DNA of 64,000 nt from Rhodobacterales bacterium 52_120_T64 (GCA_002162875.1 MABA01000004.1:496001-560000); one strand, 5' to 3'; positions 38,373-48,424 are shown, counted from the stretch's first letter. The notes: generated by a model not told the origin, from the sequence alone. Numbers and translations are program-made.

Positions 38373-38960
38373 TTATTCCTTTTCGGTGGCCAAATCCGGG
38401 TTTAGTTCAAAGGCCCGGTCGAGTGTCTCTATTGCTTCCAATGTTATATCCAAATTTCGGTTAAACAAAAGAACCGATCTTTGATCTATGATAGCACTGG
38501 CAAAATATTTCGACATAATTTCGCTTAGGAACGGTGCAGCAACGACTAAAAATTGTCGTCGCTGACCGTCAATGGTTTTTTGCATCTCAACGTCTTTTGC
38601 AAGCTGTTCTTCACGCGCGACCAAAACTCTTTTGTCGAAATCTTCGGAGAGCGTTCTGAACTCTTCAGCGCTGGCTTCGTTTCGAATTTCTGTTAAGCGC
38701 TGTTCTTCTATCACAAAAGCATCGCTGATAAGGCGGCTTTCTTGCAGCAGAACGGTGCGTTTTTCTGCTTGAGCAAGCTGCAATGCTTGACCAAGTTTAG
38801 AACTATTAAACAGCTCGTCTTGATCCAAGACCAAAACGGGTTGCGGAAATACCGTTGGAAAATCGGCTTGCGCAACGGATTGCGTTGCGCAAAGCACAAG
38901 TCCGATCAATAGCGCTACGAAACGATTCAAGCTCGATTTGTTTGTCGCAGCAAATTCCAA
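38373..38960 (-). CDS. skp: OmpH/Skp family periplasmic chaperone
   Basis: The product is about 195 aa with a signal peptide (LNRFVALLIGLVLCATQSVAQA) followed by a mostly helical coiled-coil body with VLVLDQDELFNSSKLGQAL and long charged helices. Skp trimers hold unfolded outer-membrane proteins in the periplasm for BamA, encoded just upstream. The start is probably TTG at 38960; a second TTG 11 codons in would also give a signal peptide. The gap to the bamA stop is 2 bases. Confidence 0.88.
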   Translation of the reverse strand: MEFAATNKSSLNRFVALLIGLVLCATQSVAQADFPTVFPQPVLVLDQDELFNSSKLGQALQLAQAEKRTVLLQESRLISDAFVIEEQRLTEIRNEASAEEFRTLSEDFDKRVLVAREEQLAKDVEMQKTIDGQRRQFLVVAAPFLSEIMSKYFASAIIDQRSVLLFNRNLDITLEAIETLDRAFELNPDLATEKE

Positions 38961-38962
38961 AC

Positions 38963-41281
38963 CTAAAACCGCGTGGAAATCGCAACACTGAAGTTTTGTG
39001 TAACATCGTCGTCTTCGTATAGAATTGGAACCGCGTAGCTGAACTCCAACGGCCCCAGTGGGCTTGACCAGAACAAACTAAAGCCCGAGGATGCGCGTAT
39101 CGACATTTCATCATCAGCGAAACCAATGTCACCCAAATCCCATACACTACCGGCTTCAGCGAACACGCCGCCATAAATGCCAGCATCTTCCCCTAGACCT
39201 ATAGGAAAAGTACCTTGCAAGCGAACAACTCCATAATAGTTGCCGCCAAGAGCGTCATCATTTGCTGTCGAAGTGTCACGCGGTCCGATGCCACCAGTCG
39301 CAAACCCTTTGAGCGAGTTGCCTCCAAGGAAGAACCGATCCGTCACACGAGTGTTTGAACCATCTGTGGTAACAAGAGCGCCCCCTTCCACTTCGGCAGA
39401 AACAACAACGTTTTCATCAAAAAAGGCTGTATAGGCTTTGGCACGGACAATCGTTTTCGAGAAATTCAAATCGCCGCCAAGACCCGCGAAATCCTCTTCT
39501 AGTGTAAGAAAGTATCCGGAGGTAGGATTAACACGTGAATTACGTCGGTCGTATGAAAGCGTGACTCCGAAAGACGATGTTATCTGAGGACCGACAGCGT
39601 CTGCAAAAATAATTGCGGATGCATCATCATGTACGTCGCGAATCTCATCCCTAGAAAGACTATAACTAAGCTTCATGCTTGTATCTTCACCCACAGCAAA
39701 TCGCACACTGGGTTCAAATCCCAAATTAGTAGTCTGGAAAGAAGACGCGTCAAAATCTGATTTCTGGAAGTAGAGACTAAATCCGGCTGACAAGTCACGA
39801 TCAAGGAACGCAGGTTCGTTGAAGCTTAACGAGAATACTTGTGTATCTTCACCGTAACTAAGCTCCAGCGCGAAATCCTGACCTCGGCCCAAAAAGTTGT
39901 CCTCGGTGAGGCTAATCAAACCATTGAACCCCGAGTCCGATGAATACCCCAATGCAAAACCGACGCTACCTGTCGGAACGTCTTGGACATCCACATCGAC
40001 AATAACTTTGTCTGGAGACGAACCATCGCGAACCGAAACGTTGGTATTCCCGAAAATCCCAAGTGACATAAGATTGTCCCGCGCATCGGCCATTTTTCGA
40101 GCGTTAAAAGCGTCACCCTCAACGAAATCAAACTGCCTGCGGATCACGCGTTCGACCGTTCCGGTGTTGCCGCCAATATCAATCCGTTCCACGTAGACGC
40201 GACGCCCAGCGACGATCTCGAAGTTCACATCAACGGTGCGATCTGCACCATTTTTTGTGTGGTTCGGGTTAACGCGAAGAAACGGCAGGCCCTGCTTAAC
40301 TGCTTCGATCTCGATGGCTTCAACGATTTCGTTTACATCTTCAATCGAGTACGGTCGCCCGCTTCGGATATTTACGATCTTTTCGAAAGCTTCCGTTCCA
40401 ACGCCATTGATCGAGGACGAAATTGTTCCTTCGCCAAACGTGTACTTGAAACCTTCGTTCACAGTATGGGTCAAGAAATGCCCGCTACGATCTGCTGATA
40501 GTTCGGCAATAGAAGATAGAACTTCGAAATCAATATAGCCTTTGTTTGCGTAATAATTAGTTAGCTTTTGCCGATCCAGCGCAATGGTATCGGCATTTAC
40601 AGTATTCCCGCGCAAAACGAACGACAGAACGTTGGTTTCGTTGGTTTCGATAACACCGCGCAATTTGCGATCAGAAAAAGCTGAGTTACCTACAAAACTG
40701 ATGCGGTTCACTCCGGCCACATCCGATTCTGTTACCTCAAATACCAGATTGACGCGACCTTCCGAGACCGGAATAATTACAGGATTGACCGAAACATCGA
40801 CGCGGCCTTCCAAATTATACATATGCGCAATCGTCTGAGCGTCAGCTTGTGCAGTTAGCCGATTAAAGGGGCTACGTATCGATGACTTAATGACGGCTGC
40901 AAGCTCAGCATCTTTAAGGTTTGTGTTACCTTCAAACGCAATTACGCTGATCGTGGGATTTTCAACGACCGTTATCACAAGATTGGAACCTGCAACCCGA
41001 AGCTCCACGTTTTCGAACATTCCGGAATCGTATAGGCGGCGCAGGACGTCGTTAATATCTGCAGGCGTCAAATTTGTACCGAACTTAATGCCCGCAAAAT
41101 CACGAATCGTTTGCGAAGGAATCAGTTCATTACCCGAAACCGAGATCGAAGAAATCACCGCAGAATATGCAGGGGTCGCTAACATCGTAGCAGTCAGCAA
41201 GGGCGTTGCGATGGGAAGGCTGAGAAAAACACTTGTAATACAAGATTTTACAGAAAGTTTTTCAAGTAACACACAATTCAT
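38963..41281 (-). CDS. bamA: Outer membrane protein assembly factor BamA
   Basis: The product is about 772 aa with a signal peptide ending near ATPAYSA, five POTRA domains (ISSISVSGNELIPSQTI is the first; VNRISFVGNSAFSDRKL opens the third) and a C-terminal 16-strand barrel ending in an aromatic SVAISTRF. The barrel contains SYDRRNSRVNPTSGYF, a BamA/Omp85 landmark. It inserts beta-barrel proteins into the outer membrane. The ATG at 41281 has GGCGGA upstream; another ATG 11 codons further up is possible. Confidence 0.96.
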   Translation of the reverse strand: MNCVLLEKLSVKSCITSVFLSLPIATPLLTATMLATPAYSAVISSISVSGNELIPSQTIRDFAGIKFGTNLTPADINDVLRRLYDSGMFENVELRVAGSNLVITVVENPTISVIAFEGNTNLKDAELAAVIKSSIRSPFNRLTAQADAQTIAHMYNLEGRVDVSVNPVIIPVSEGRVNLVFEVTESDVAGVNRISFVGNSAFSDRKLRGVIETNETNVLSFVLRGNTVNADTIALDRQKLTNYYANKGYIDFEVLSSIAELSADRSGHFLTHTVNEGFKYTFGEGTISSSINGVGTEAFEKIVNIRSGRPYSIEDVNEIVEAIEIEAVKQGLPFLRVNPNHTKNGADRTVDVNFEIVAGRRVYVERIDIGGNTGTVERVIRRQFDFVEGDAFNARKMADARDNLMSLGIFGNTNVSVRDGSSPDKVIVDVDVQDVPTGSVGFALGYSSDSGFNGLISLTEDNFLGRGQDFALELSYGEDTQVFSLSFNEPAFLDRDLSAGFSLYFQKSDFDASSFQTTNLGFEPSVRFAVGEDTSMKLSYSLSRDEIRDVHDDASAIIFADAVGPQITSSFGVTLSYDRRNSRVNPTSGYFLTLEEDFAGLGGDLNFSKTIVRAKAYTAFFDENVVVSAEVEGGALVTTDGSNTRVTDRFFLGGNSLKGFATGGIGPRDTSTANDDALGGNYYGVVRLQGTFPIGLGEDAGIYGGVFAEAGSVWDLGDIGFADDEMSIRASSGFSLFWSSPLGPLEFSYAVPILYEDDDVTQNFSVAISTRF

Positions 41282-41341
41282 AAAAAATCCGCCTATCTGC
41301 TTCAATCGACACACCGTCGACAGGGAAATACCACTAATACA

Positions 41342-42679
41342 TCACAATCGCATTAAATCGTTATATGTAGCAAATACCATTAACAACAGTACCATGGCGA
41401 GGCCAATTGACATGAAAGCTTGAATTGTTTTTTGTGATGGCGGTTGACCGCGCACAGCTTCATAGAGGTAGAACACTAGATGCCCACCATCCAACATGGG
41501 AATCGGGAACAGGTTTAGCATCCCAATACCGGCCGAAATAATAGCGATCAGCGTAATGAAACTCTTAAGTCCTTGATTTGCCGACTCTTTGGATATCTGT
41601 GCTATGCCAATAGGACCTTGTAAGTTAGAGGGGCTAAGGTTTCCAAGGAACATGTGCTTAATGCCGTTCAATGACATATCGATGTAATTTACGGTTTGGC
41701 GAGCACCGATATATGCTGCATTCCACGGTGTCGGGGTCTCTGTTGCTGGCAGGAATGCGAATGCACCGTACACGCCGATCATCACCCGTTCCGTGAAGCC
41801 ACCTTCCCCATCTGGGTATTCACGTAAAACAGGCGTGATCGGTAAATCGAGGTAAATACCGTCCCGCCAAACTTTAAGACTAATCTCGGTGTTGCCAGAC
41901 TCAATTACTATTGCTTGAAGTTCCCTGAAGGTGCTGATCCTTTGTCCGGCAGCTTCAAGCACCAGGTCACCAGCTTTCAGGCCAGCAGCACTGGCCGCTG
42001 ACAGCGGATCAACCCCGTGAACCCCAGGAATTAGCATATAAGGCGCACTTACCAGCAGTTTCTGGTTGTCGCGTAAGACCAGAACTTCCATGTCACCAGG
42101 AAACTCCATTGCGTTAGTTATATTTATAATATCGCCAAAGTTGGAAACCGCCTGTCCTTCGACCTCCAGTATCTGGTCATTAACTTGAAGATCATACAAT
42201 CCTTCGGGCATGTCAAACAGATCCCCGACGGTCGGCTCGTCAATAACGATACCTTGCCACGTGACCAATCCCGCAAAGATAACTGAGGCCAATATAAAGT
42301 TTGCGAAGGGTCCAGCCGCAACTGTTAACGCGCGTTTATGCAAGCGCGCCGACGGGAAACTGCGCGCAATATCTATCTCGGACATTTTATCCAATGCATC
42401 AAAGTCAGTTTCGCTTGCCGCCCCGCGATCCCCTAAAAACTGGACGTAACCGCCCAGCGGGATAGCTGCGAGTTGCCATTGCATGCCTCGTTTGTCCGTA
42501 CGCGACCAAATCACTGGTCCAAAACCCAACGAAAACTTTTCAGCGTGGATTCCACACCATCTTGCAACAATGTAGTGGCCGTATTCATGGACGAAGACGA
42601 CCACGCCCAGCACGACAACGAATGCTATGATAGTTGATAAAAATCCGCCGAATACGGGGATCTGAGAGATGAATTCCAT
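41342..42679 (-). CDS. rseP: RIP metalloprotease RseP
   Basis: The 445-aa membrane protein has the zinc site HEYGH at residues 31-35, in the first helix, a PDZ region (residues ~130-280, with VHGVDPLSAASAAGLKAGD) and the second active-site motif NLFPIPMLDGG near the C-terminus. It is a site-2 protease that cuts anti-sigma factors and signal peptides inside the membrane. GGAGG lies five bases before the ATG. It sits between dxr and bamA, the common order. Confidence 0.95.
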   Translation of the reverse strand: MEFISQIPVFGGFLSTIIAFVVVLGVVVFVHEYGHYIVARWCGIHAEKFSLGFGPVIWSRTDKRGMQWQLAAIPLGGYVQFLGDRGAASETDFDALDKMSEIDIARSFPSARLHKRALTVAAGPFANFILASVIFAGLVTWQGIVIDEPTVGDLFDMPEGLYDLQVNDQILEVEGQAVSNFGDIINITNAMEFPGDMEVLVLRDNQKLLVSAPYMLIPGVHGVDPLSAASAAGLKAGDLVLEAAGQRISTFRELQAIVIESGNTEISLKVWRDGIYLDLPITPVLREYPDGEGGFTERVMIGVYGAFAFLPATETPTPWNAAYIGARQTVNYIDMSLNGIKHMFLGNLSPSNLQGPIGIAQISKESANQGLKSFITLIAIISAGIGMLNLFPIPMLDGGHLVFYLYEAVRGQPPSQKTIQAFMSIGLAMVLLLMVFATYNDLMRL

Positions 42680-42694
42680 GTTACCTCCGCCTAC

Positions 42695-43867
42695 CTATTT
42701 CGGCATCCAGTTTTGACCCATAGTACGAGCTTCACGATCGAAGGTCATAACCGCCTCTAACCCGTCGAGACTGCTCGATTGACCTGCCTTAACATGGAGG
42801 TTTTCGAGGACGGTTTCAACCAATCTTGCCATATCAAGAAATCCGATATCGCCGGAAATGAACCGATCCAGCGCGGATTCTTTGGCAGCATTGAAAACAG
42901 CGCCTGCCAATCCGCCTATCTCAAGAACGCGGCGCGCTAGACGTAATGCCGGAAAACGGATTTCGTCAGGTGTTGCGAAATCCAGTCGAGACATGGTCCC
43001 AAAGTCCAGTTGTTCGATGGGCAAAGGTTGCCGTTCAGGCCAATTTAACGCAAAACCAATTGCACCCCGCATGTCTGGTGCCGCCAGCTGGGCGATCACC
43101 GAATAATCGTTGTATTCAATCATCGAATGGACAATTGATTGGGGGTGCACAACGACCTCGATCTGAGTTGCTGACACGTCAAACAATTGATGTGCTTCGA
43201 TAACCTCCAAGGCCTTATTAAACATCGTGGCGGAATCTATCGAAATTCGCTGCCCCATGTCCCAATTCGGATGCGCCATTGCTTGCTCGAGCGTTGCATT
43301 GGCCATTTGTTCTGGCGTCCAATCCAGAAACGGCCCACCAGAAGCAGTCAGTATTATTCGCGATATATCGCCCTGTTTGCCGCCAGCCAAAGCTTGATAA
43401 ATCGCACAATGTTCGCTGTCCACGGGTACAAGCATGCAGCCGGATTTGGCACAGGTTGCTTTGATCAACTCGCCCGCACAAACGAGACTTTCTTTATTGG
43501 CCAACGCCAAAACACTAGCCTGTTTCGCCATTTCGAGAGTTGGAGTTAGCCCTGCCGAACCTACGATCGCCGACATTACCCAATCGACCTTTGTCATCGC
43601 TGCATCGCGTAAAGCCTCACTGCCGGCTGTGGCAACAATCCCCGTGCCTGCAAGCGCCTCAATCAAGGTTTCAAGGCGTGACTCATCGGCAGTCACAGCC
43701 ATGTCTGCGTTCAATAAAACGGCCTGTTCTGCAAGCAATTGAATGTTTCGTGCACCGGTTACGACTTTTACGTCGTAAATCTTAGCACCACCTTGTAGCA
43801 GCAATAATTCAACGGTATTGCACCCGATCGATCCAGTAGAACCGAAGATACTTACCGTTCTGCGCAT
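42695..43867 (-). CDS. dxr: 1-deoxy-D-xylulose 5-phosphate reductoisomerase
   Basis: The 390-aa product uses NADPH and a divalent metal to convert DXP to MEP, the committed step of the non-mevalonate isoprenoid pathway. The NADPH site is FGSTGSIGCNTVELL at the N-terminus. ANKESLVCAG, the metal-binding VPVDSEHCAI and NWDMGQRISIDSATM are present. It starts on the base next to the cdsA stop codon. Confidence 0.97.
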   Translation of the reverse strand: MRRTVSIFGSTGSIGCNTVELLLLQGGAKIYDVKVVTGARNIQLLAEQAVLLNADMAVTADESRLETLIEALAGTGIVATAGSEALRDAAMTKVDWVMSAIVGSAGLTPTLEMAKQASVLALANKESLVCAGELIKATCAKSGCMLVPVDSEHCAIYQALAGGKQGDISRIILTASGGPFLDWTPEQMANATLEQAMAHPNWDMGQRISIDSATMFNKALEVIEAHQLFDVSATQIEVVVHPQSIVHSMIEYNDYSVIAQLAAPDMRGAIGFALNWPERQPLPIEQLDFGTMSRLDFATPDEIRFPALRLARRVLEIGGLAGAVFNAAKESALDRFISGDIGFLDMARLVETVLENLHVKAGQSSSLDGLEAVMTFDREARTMGQNWMPK

Positions 43868-44659
43868 TCAGGACAGGCCTTGAATAAACGCAAAGACCAG
43901 CGCAGCGGCCATGACCCCATCAAGGCGATCCATCAACCCCCCGTGTCCTGGAATAATATCGCTTGAATCTTTCACGTCTTTCTGACGTTTCAACCATGAT
44001 TCAAGCAAATCACCAAGTTGGGAGGCAATTGCGATAACGAAACTTATCACTAACGAGCGCATTACAGGTTCCGGCCCGAACCACCCCAAAAGCACCCCTG
44101 CAATAATTGCTAAAAACCAGCCACCGAGCGTTCCAGCCCACGTTTTCTTGGGGCTAATGGCAGGCCACAGCTTCGGACCGCCGATGATGCGGCCCGCAAA
44201 ATACCCGCCGATGTCGGTTAGAGCAACAATCAAGACCACCCAGAACACATCAAAAAGCCCATGCTCAGGTGACAGAAAAATCATCAACATCGCGGTCATT
44301 GACGCACCAATGTACAACAAACCTGAAGATAACCAAACCCAGTTTTCGTGATCGCTTTTATACAACGCCGCAGCGCCTACAATCAGCGCGGCAGCGCCAA
44401 AAATCCAGCCATAGCTGAAAGTCAAATATATCGACACAACGGCTGAACCGCCCATAATTGCCAAATCTATTTTGCCACGTACTTCTTTTTGGCGAAGCAT
44501 TTTGTGGAATTCCCACAACAGTACAACAGCCCCTAGCCCTATAAAACCGACCGCCCAGTATCCACCCAGCCAAAACGCAACAACCGAGATTACGATCATC
44601 ACAATGGCAGACAAAACACGTGTGCCAAGGTCAAGGAATTTATTCGCCTTACCGTTCAT
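43868..44659 (-). CDS. cdsA: Phosphatidate cytidylyltransferase
   Basis: The 263-aa inner-membrane enzyme makes CDP-diacylglycerol from phosphatidate and CTP. It has about seven hydrophobic helices and the C-terminal CdsA signature KDSSDIIPGHGGLMDRLDG. It lies between frr (27-base gap) and dxr (no gap). In many relatives uppS lies between frr and cdsA; it is absent here. Confidence 0.96.
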   Translation of the reverse strand: MNGKANKFLDLGTRVLSAIVMIVISVVAFWLGGYWAVGFIGLGAVVLLWEFHKMLRQKEVRGKIDLAIMGGSAVVSIYLTFSYGWIFGAAALIVGAAALYKSDHENWVWLSSGLLYIGASMTAMLMIFLSPEHGLFDVFWVVLIVALTDIGGYFAGRIIGGPKLWPAISPKKTWAGTLGGWFLAIIAGVLLGWFGPEPVMRSLVISFVIAIASQLGDLLESWLKRQKDVKDSSDIIPGHGGLMDRLDGVMAAALVFAFIQGLS

Positions 44660-44686
44660 TATATAGCCCTGCTCGCAGTGTTCAAG

Positions 44687-45250
44687 TTAGACCTGCATGA
44701 TTTCTTCTTGCTTGGTCTCAAGCGTCTTGTCGATATTCGCTATCGCTTTGTTCGTCAGGTCCTGAATTTCATCTTGCCAAAGCTTTTGGTCATCTTCGCC
44801 CATAGACTCTTTGAGTTTTTTCAGATGATCCATACCATCGCGACGCACATTGCGTACAGAAATTCTGGCTTTTTCACCGTATTGGCCAGCCAGTTTTGTA
44901 AGGTCGCGGCGACGCTCCTCGTTCAACTCGGGGATAGGCAAACGTAAGGTTGTTCCGTCCATCACGGGGTTCAGGCCCAAGCCAGATTGGCGGATAGCCT
45001 TATCGACCGCCGCAACCATAGATTTATCCCAGACATTAACGGAAACCATGCGCGGCTCAGGAACGTTAATAGTCGCCACTTGATTGACTGGTGTCGCCGT
45101 TCCATATGCGTCAACCAAAACGGCATCCAACATCGAAGCCGATGCCCTGCCAGTCCGCAACGAATTGAAGTCATGCTTAAGTGAGTTCAGCGCGCCGGCC
45201 ATACGTTTTTCAAGATCGTCCAGATCTACATCTTCAATTTCATTAGACAT
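44687..45250 (-). CDS. frr: Ribosome recycling factor
   Basis: The 187-aa product has normal length. It releases post-termination ribosomes with [15 protein letters not shown] near residue 32, [21 protein letters not shown] and [18 protein letters not shown] are family landmarks. It follows pyrH after 21 bases on the same strand with an AGGAGAC site. Confidence 0.97.
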   Translation of the reverse strand: MSNEIEDVDLDDLEKRMAGALNSLKHDFNSLRTGRASASMLDAVLVDAYGTATPVNQVATINVPEPRMVSVNVWDKSMVAAVDKAIRQSGLGLNPVMDGTTLRLPIPELNEERRRDLTKLAGQYGEKARISVRNVRRDGMDHLKKLKESMGEDDQKLWQDEIQDLTNKAIANIDKTLETKQEEIMQV

Positions 45251-45271
45251 AGTTAGTCTCCTGCGGAATGT

Positions 45272-46009
45272 TTAACTTGGTTCTACGACGGTAAACTTGC
45301 CTTGGCCATGCAAAATGCTCAAAAATCCACCTGGAGCATCCAATGAGAACACAATAATTGGCAATCCGTTGTCTCGCGCAAGCGCAATTGCGGAAGCATC
45401 CATGACTTTCAAGTTTTTTTGTAAAACAGTGTCATAGGTCACTTTTGCGTAATGTTTTGCATCAGGGTTAGTTTTAGGATCGCTGTCGTAAATTCCATCA
45501 ACCTGCGTACCCTTGAAAATAGCTTCACATTTCATTTCGGAGGCACGGAGCGTTGCCGCTGTATCTGTGGTGAAATATGGATTGCCTGTACCAGCGGCAA
45601 AAATGCAAACGCGTTTCTTTTCGAGGTGGCGGACGGCGCGGCGACGTATGTATGGTTCGCACACCTGATCCATCGGGATTGCCGAAATCACACGGGTGTG
45701 GATGTTAAGTTCTTCCAATGCGCCTTGCATGCCAAGCGCATTCATCACAGTTGCCAACATTCCCATATAATCAGCTGTGGTGCGCTCCATTCCCTGCGCA
45801 CTGCCTTGCAGCCCGCGGAATATATTTCCACCCCCGATAACTAAACAAATTTCGACGCCTGTGTCGTGAACTTTTTTGATTTCTTTCGCAATCCGTTCGA
45901 CTGTTGGTGGGTGCAAACCGAACTGTTGATCCCCCATCAGTGCCTCGCCTGAAATCTTTAGCAGCACACGGTTAAACGGCGGTTTGGCTGTAATATCCCC
46001 ATCCGACAT
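45272..46009 (-). CDS. pyrH: Uridylate kinase
   Basis: The 245-aa hexameric UMP kinase of the amino acid kinase fold phosphorylates UMP to [34 protein letters not shown] and the C-terminal [20 protein letters not shown] are typical. I chose the ATG at 46009 (MSDGDIT) with AGGAG upstream; the frame runs another 24 codons. Between it and tsf lies a small plus-strand gene and a terminator, so pyrH-frr probably has its own promoter. Confidence 0.96.
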   Translation of the reverse strand: MSDGDITAKPPFNRVLLKISGEALMGDQQFGLHPPTVERIAKEIKKVHDTGVEICLVIGGGNIFRGLQGSAQGMERTTADYMGMLATVMNALGMQGALEELNIHTRVISAIPMDQVCEPYIRRRAVRHLEKKRVCIFAAGTGNPYFTTDTAATLRASEMKCEAIFKGTQVDGIYDSDPKTNPDAKHYAKVTYDTVLQKNLKVMDASAIALARDNGLPIIVFSLDAPGGFLSILHGQGKFTVVEPS

Positions 46010-46097
46010 CGCTAGAATCTCCTGTTTGTGATTTGACGTAAGATGCCGTAAATTGCCGTTGGTTTCAATGGTAAATACCAATCGTTACGGAGGTCAC

Positions 46098-46277
46098 ATG
46101 ATCGAACTACCCGACTATTTAGTCGAAGTCGTCGCACATCAAATCTATACGGAACAGTACCCGCCCAACTCCTATTCTTTATGGGAAGATGCTGACGAAA
46201 TAACCAAAAACGGGTGCAAAGAGATGGCCAAAATGCAGTTACATGCCAAAGCTGCGCAACAAGATATTCAAAGGTAA
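46098..46277 (+). CDS. Small unknown protein, 59 aa
   Basis: The ATG at 46098 has GGAGGT five bases upstream, and the product is MIELPDYLVEVVAHQIY... ending DIQR. It is soluble, slightly acidic and helical in appearance, with no signal peptide or motif I recognise. It lies between pyrH (divergent) and tsf (convergent) in a region where ribosomal and pyrimidine genes are otherwise all on the minus strand. The strong ribosome binding site argues that it is real; function is unknown. Confidence 0.65.
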   Translation: MIELPDYLVEVVAHQIYTEQYPPNSYSLWEDADEITKNGCKEMAKMQLHAKAAQQDIQR

Positions 46278-46309
46278 AAAGGCGCCGTGACCATTCAAGT
46301 CACAGCGCC
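46276..46309 (-). terminator. Terminator of the rpsB-tsf transcript
   Basis: On the minus strand GGCGCTGTGAC pairs with GTCACGGCGCC (46299-46309 with 46281-46291, one C-A mismatch, 7-base loop) and is followed by TTTTT at 46280-46276. It separates tsf from pyrH. The T-run overlaps the stop codon of the 59-aa gene on the other strand. Confidence 0.85.
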
Positions 46310-46332
46310 CAAAGCATTAACTGGTTGGCAGT

Positions 46333-47211
46333 TTAGCCACCCATAGTTTTCGCAACTTCAGCCGCGAAATCTTCTTCAACTTTTTCGATACCTTCGCCAA
46401 CCTGAACGCGGGCGAAAGAAACGATTTCAACGCCAGCGTCTTTGGCTGCCTGTGCAACCGTGATGTCTGGGTTCATAACGAATTTCTGGTTCAGGAGTGT
46501 AACTTCCTGGAAGAATTTCTTCATGCGACCTTTAATCATACCCTGAATGATATTGTCAGGCTTGCCGGATTCTTTGGCTTGCTCGGTCAGGATTTTTTCT
46601 TCGCGTGCAACAACATCTGCATCCATGTCAGCTTCGGACAAAGAGGCAGGGTTCGTCGCTGCGATGTGCATAGCGAATTGTTTCGCGATACCGCTTTCGT
46701 CGTTGCCATTAACAGCAACAAGAACACCGATCAGGCCAAGGCCTTCAGCAGCCGCGTTGTGAACGTATGCAGCAACCGAGTCGCCTTCAACGCGCGCCAT
46801 ACGACGAACGGACATGTTCTCGCCGATTGTGCCGACTTTTGCGACAACAACGTCCTCAACGGACTTGCCACCAAGATCGGCGGCTTTCAACGCAGCAACG
46901 TCGGAAACGCCAAGCGCAACTTTCGTGATGTCTGTAACCATGCCTTGGAATTCAGCGTTTTTGGCAACGAAGTCAGTCTCGGAGTTAACTTCAACAGCAA
47001 CGCCGACGCCACCGTTTACAGCAACGCCAACGAGGCCTTCAGCCGCTGTACGGTCCGATTTCTTGGCGGCTTTGGCCAAACCTTTGGTGCGAAGCCAATC
47101 AATCGCGGCCTCCATGTCACCGTTTGTCTCAACTAACGCTTTTTTCGCGTCCATCATGCCTGCAGCAGTTGTGTCGCGCAGTTCCTTAACCATTTTTGCG
47201 GTGATAGCCAT
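46333..47211 (-). CDS. tsf: Elongation factor Ts
   Basis: The 292-aa product is the guanine nucleotide exchange factor for EF-Tu. The N-terminal UBA-like domain ([21 protein letters not shown]) is followed by the core with [19 protein letters not shown] chose the ATG at 47211, seven bases after AGGAGA; a GTG lies immediately before it. It follows rpsB on the same strand with an intercistronic hairpin between. Confidence 0.97.
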   Translation of the reverse strand: MAITAKMVKELRDTTAAGMMDAKKALVETNGDMEAAIDWLRTKGLAKAAKKSDRTAAEGLVGVAVNGGVGVAVEVNSETDFVAKNAEFQGMVTDITKVALGVSDVAALKAADLGGKSVEDVVVAKVGTIGENMSVRRMARVEGDSVAAYVHNAAAEGLGLIGVLVAVNGNDESGIAKQFAMHIAATNPASLSEADMDADVVAREEKILTEQAKESGKPDNIIQGMIKGRMKKFFQEVTLLNQKFVMNPDITVAQAAKDAGVEIVSFARVQVGEGIEKVEEDFAAEVAKTMGG

Positions 47212-47277
47212 CACTGCTCTCCTTAATAAAATTAGCGGCCCAGACGTATTTGTCTCGCCGCGAAGAGAATTAGATGT

Positions 47278-47308
47278 GTCTGCCGCTAGTCAAATACAAG
47301 CGGCAGAC
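47278..47308 (-). promoter_or_regulatory. Intercistronic hairpin between rpsB and tsf
   Basis: GTCTGCCGCT (47278-47287) and AGCGGCAGAC (47299-47308) form a 10-bp perfect stem with an 11-base loop. There is no T-run, so it is more likely an mRNA-stability or partial-attenuation element than a full terminator. It starts 9 bases after the rpsB stop. Confidence 0.65.
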
Positions 47309-47316
47309 GGTATGCC

Positions 47317-48090
47317 TTATTCGGCGGCTGGTGTTTCTTCAGCAATGGCTTCTTCAACCGGAGCTTCTTCCATCGCACCAAGATCAACACCAGAGGCGCC
47401 GAGATTTGCAGCCATTCCGTCAAGCGCTGCACGCGCGATTAGGTCTGTGTAAAGTGCAATCGCACGCGCCGCATCATCGTTGCCTGGAATCGGGAAGTCG
47501 ATGCCAACAGGATTGGAGTTGGAGTCAACAACAGCAATCACTGGGATGCCCAGCTTGTTAGCTTCGGCAATCGCGAGTGATTCTTTGTTTGTGTCGATAA
47601 CAAACATGATGTCAGGCGTACCGCCCATTTCGCGGATACCACCAAGGGAGGCTTGCAGTTTATCCTGCTCGCGAGTCATCTTCAGAAGCTCTTTCTTAGT
47701 CAGACCTTCCATACCTGTTTCTAGACGCTCGTCCAGATTTTTTAGGCGTGTGATCGACTTGGAAATAGTCTGCCAGTTTGTCAACGTGCCACCCAACCAG
47801 CGGTGGTTCATGTAGTACTGTGCGGAACGTTCAGCCGCATCAGCGATACCTTTTTGTGCTTGGCGCTTTGTGCCAACGAACAAAATGCGGCCACCTTTGG
47901 CAGCAACGCCCTGAACGGCAGCAAGCGCTGCGTCGAGCATAGGAACGGTTTGGGTAAGGTCCAAAATGTGGATACCATTGCGCGAGCCGTAGATATAACG
48001 GTCCATGCGGGGATTCCAGCGGTGTGTCTGGTGACCAAAGTGAACGCCTGCTTCAAGCAATTGGCGCAATGTAAACTCAGGTAGAGCCAT
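47317..48090 (-). CDS. rpsB: 30S ribosomal protein S2
   Basis: The 257-aa product has family motifs [40 protein letters not shown] and [25 protein letters not shown]. The last ~20 residues are acidic/Ala-rich ([17 protein letters not shown]). S2 binds the small-subunit head-body hinge and recruits S1. Transcription starts in the ~330-base spacer upstream, where a nested hairpin leader is visible. Confidence 0.98.
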   Translation of the reverse strand: MALPEFTLRQLLEAGVHFGHQTHRWNPRMDRYIYGSRNGIHILDLTQTVPMLDAALAAVQGVAAKGGRILFVGTKRQAQKGIADAAERSAQYYMNHRWLGGTLTNWQTISKSITRLKNLDERLETGMEGLTKKELLKMTREQDKLQASLGGIREMGGTPDIMFVIDTNKESLAIAEANKLGIPVIAVVDSNSNPVGIDFPIPGNDDAARAIALYTDLIARAALDGMAANLGASGVDLGAMEEAPVEEAIAEETPAAE

Positions 48091-48121
48091 TGTCGTATAC
48101 CTTTCCGGTTTAGCCTCAGCA

Positions 48122-48174
48122 GGGAGAAGGCGCCAACATTGGCCCCAACCGGTGGACGCTTAAGGATTTCTCCC
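48122..48174 (-). promoter_or_regulatory. Possible structured 5' leader of rpsB
   Basis: In the minus-strand leader of rpsB, GGGAGAA (48168-48174 complement) pairs with TTCTCCC (48122-48128 complement). Inside it GGGGCCAA and TTGGCGCC (48139-48146 and 48129-48136) form a second stem with one mismatch. In many bacteria S2 represses its own mRNA through leader structure, so an autoregulatory site is plausible but unproven here. Confidence 0.4.
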
Positions 48175-48424
48175 CCAAGTGCCGCAACCCCGCCTGTGGA
48201 TTTCTAGTGAGCGCCAAATAGCTGACCTCACGTAGGATTGCAACCCCTAGATATGTTGTAGACTGAGGGCATATGCAGAGCACTAATCACGATAGGGGCA
48301 ATTGATATTTAAACCGGCCCAAACGTCTTTCAGCTATGCCAGATTTCCATCAATCAGGGGATTGCAACGCACTGTATATGTCGTAAGACAGTATCAACCA
48401 AGTAAATAGTGTTAGGACTACGCA
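48175..48424. other. Spacer between rpsB and psuK
   Basis: Together with the rpsB leader this ~330-base region holds the divergent promoters of rpsB and psuK. The 10-mer GGATTGCAAC occurs twice (48235-48244 and 48359-48368), 124 bases apart, possibly binding sites. No coding frame with a ribosome binding site was seen. Confidence 0.4.
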
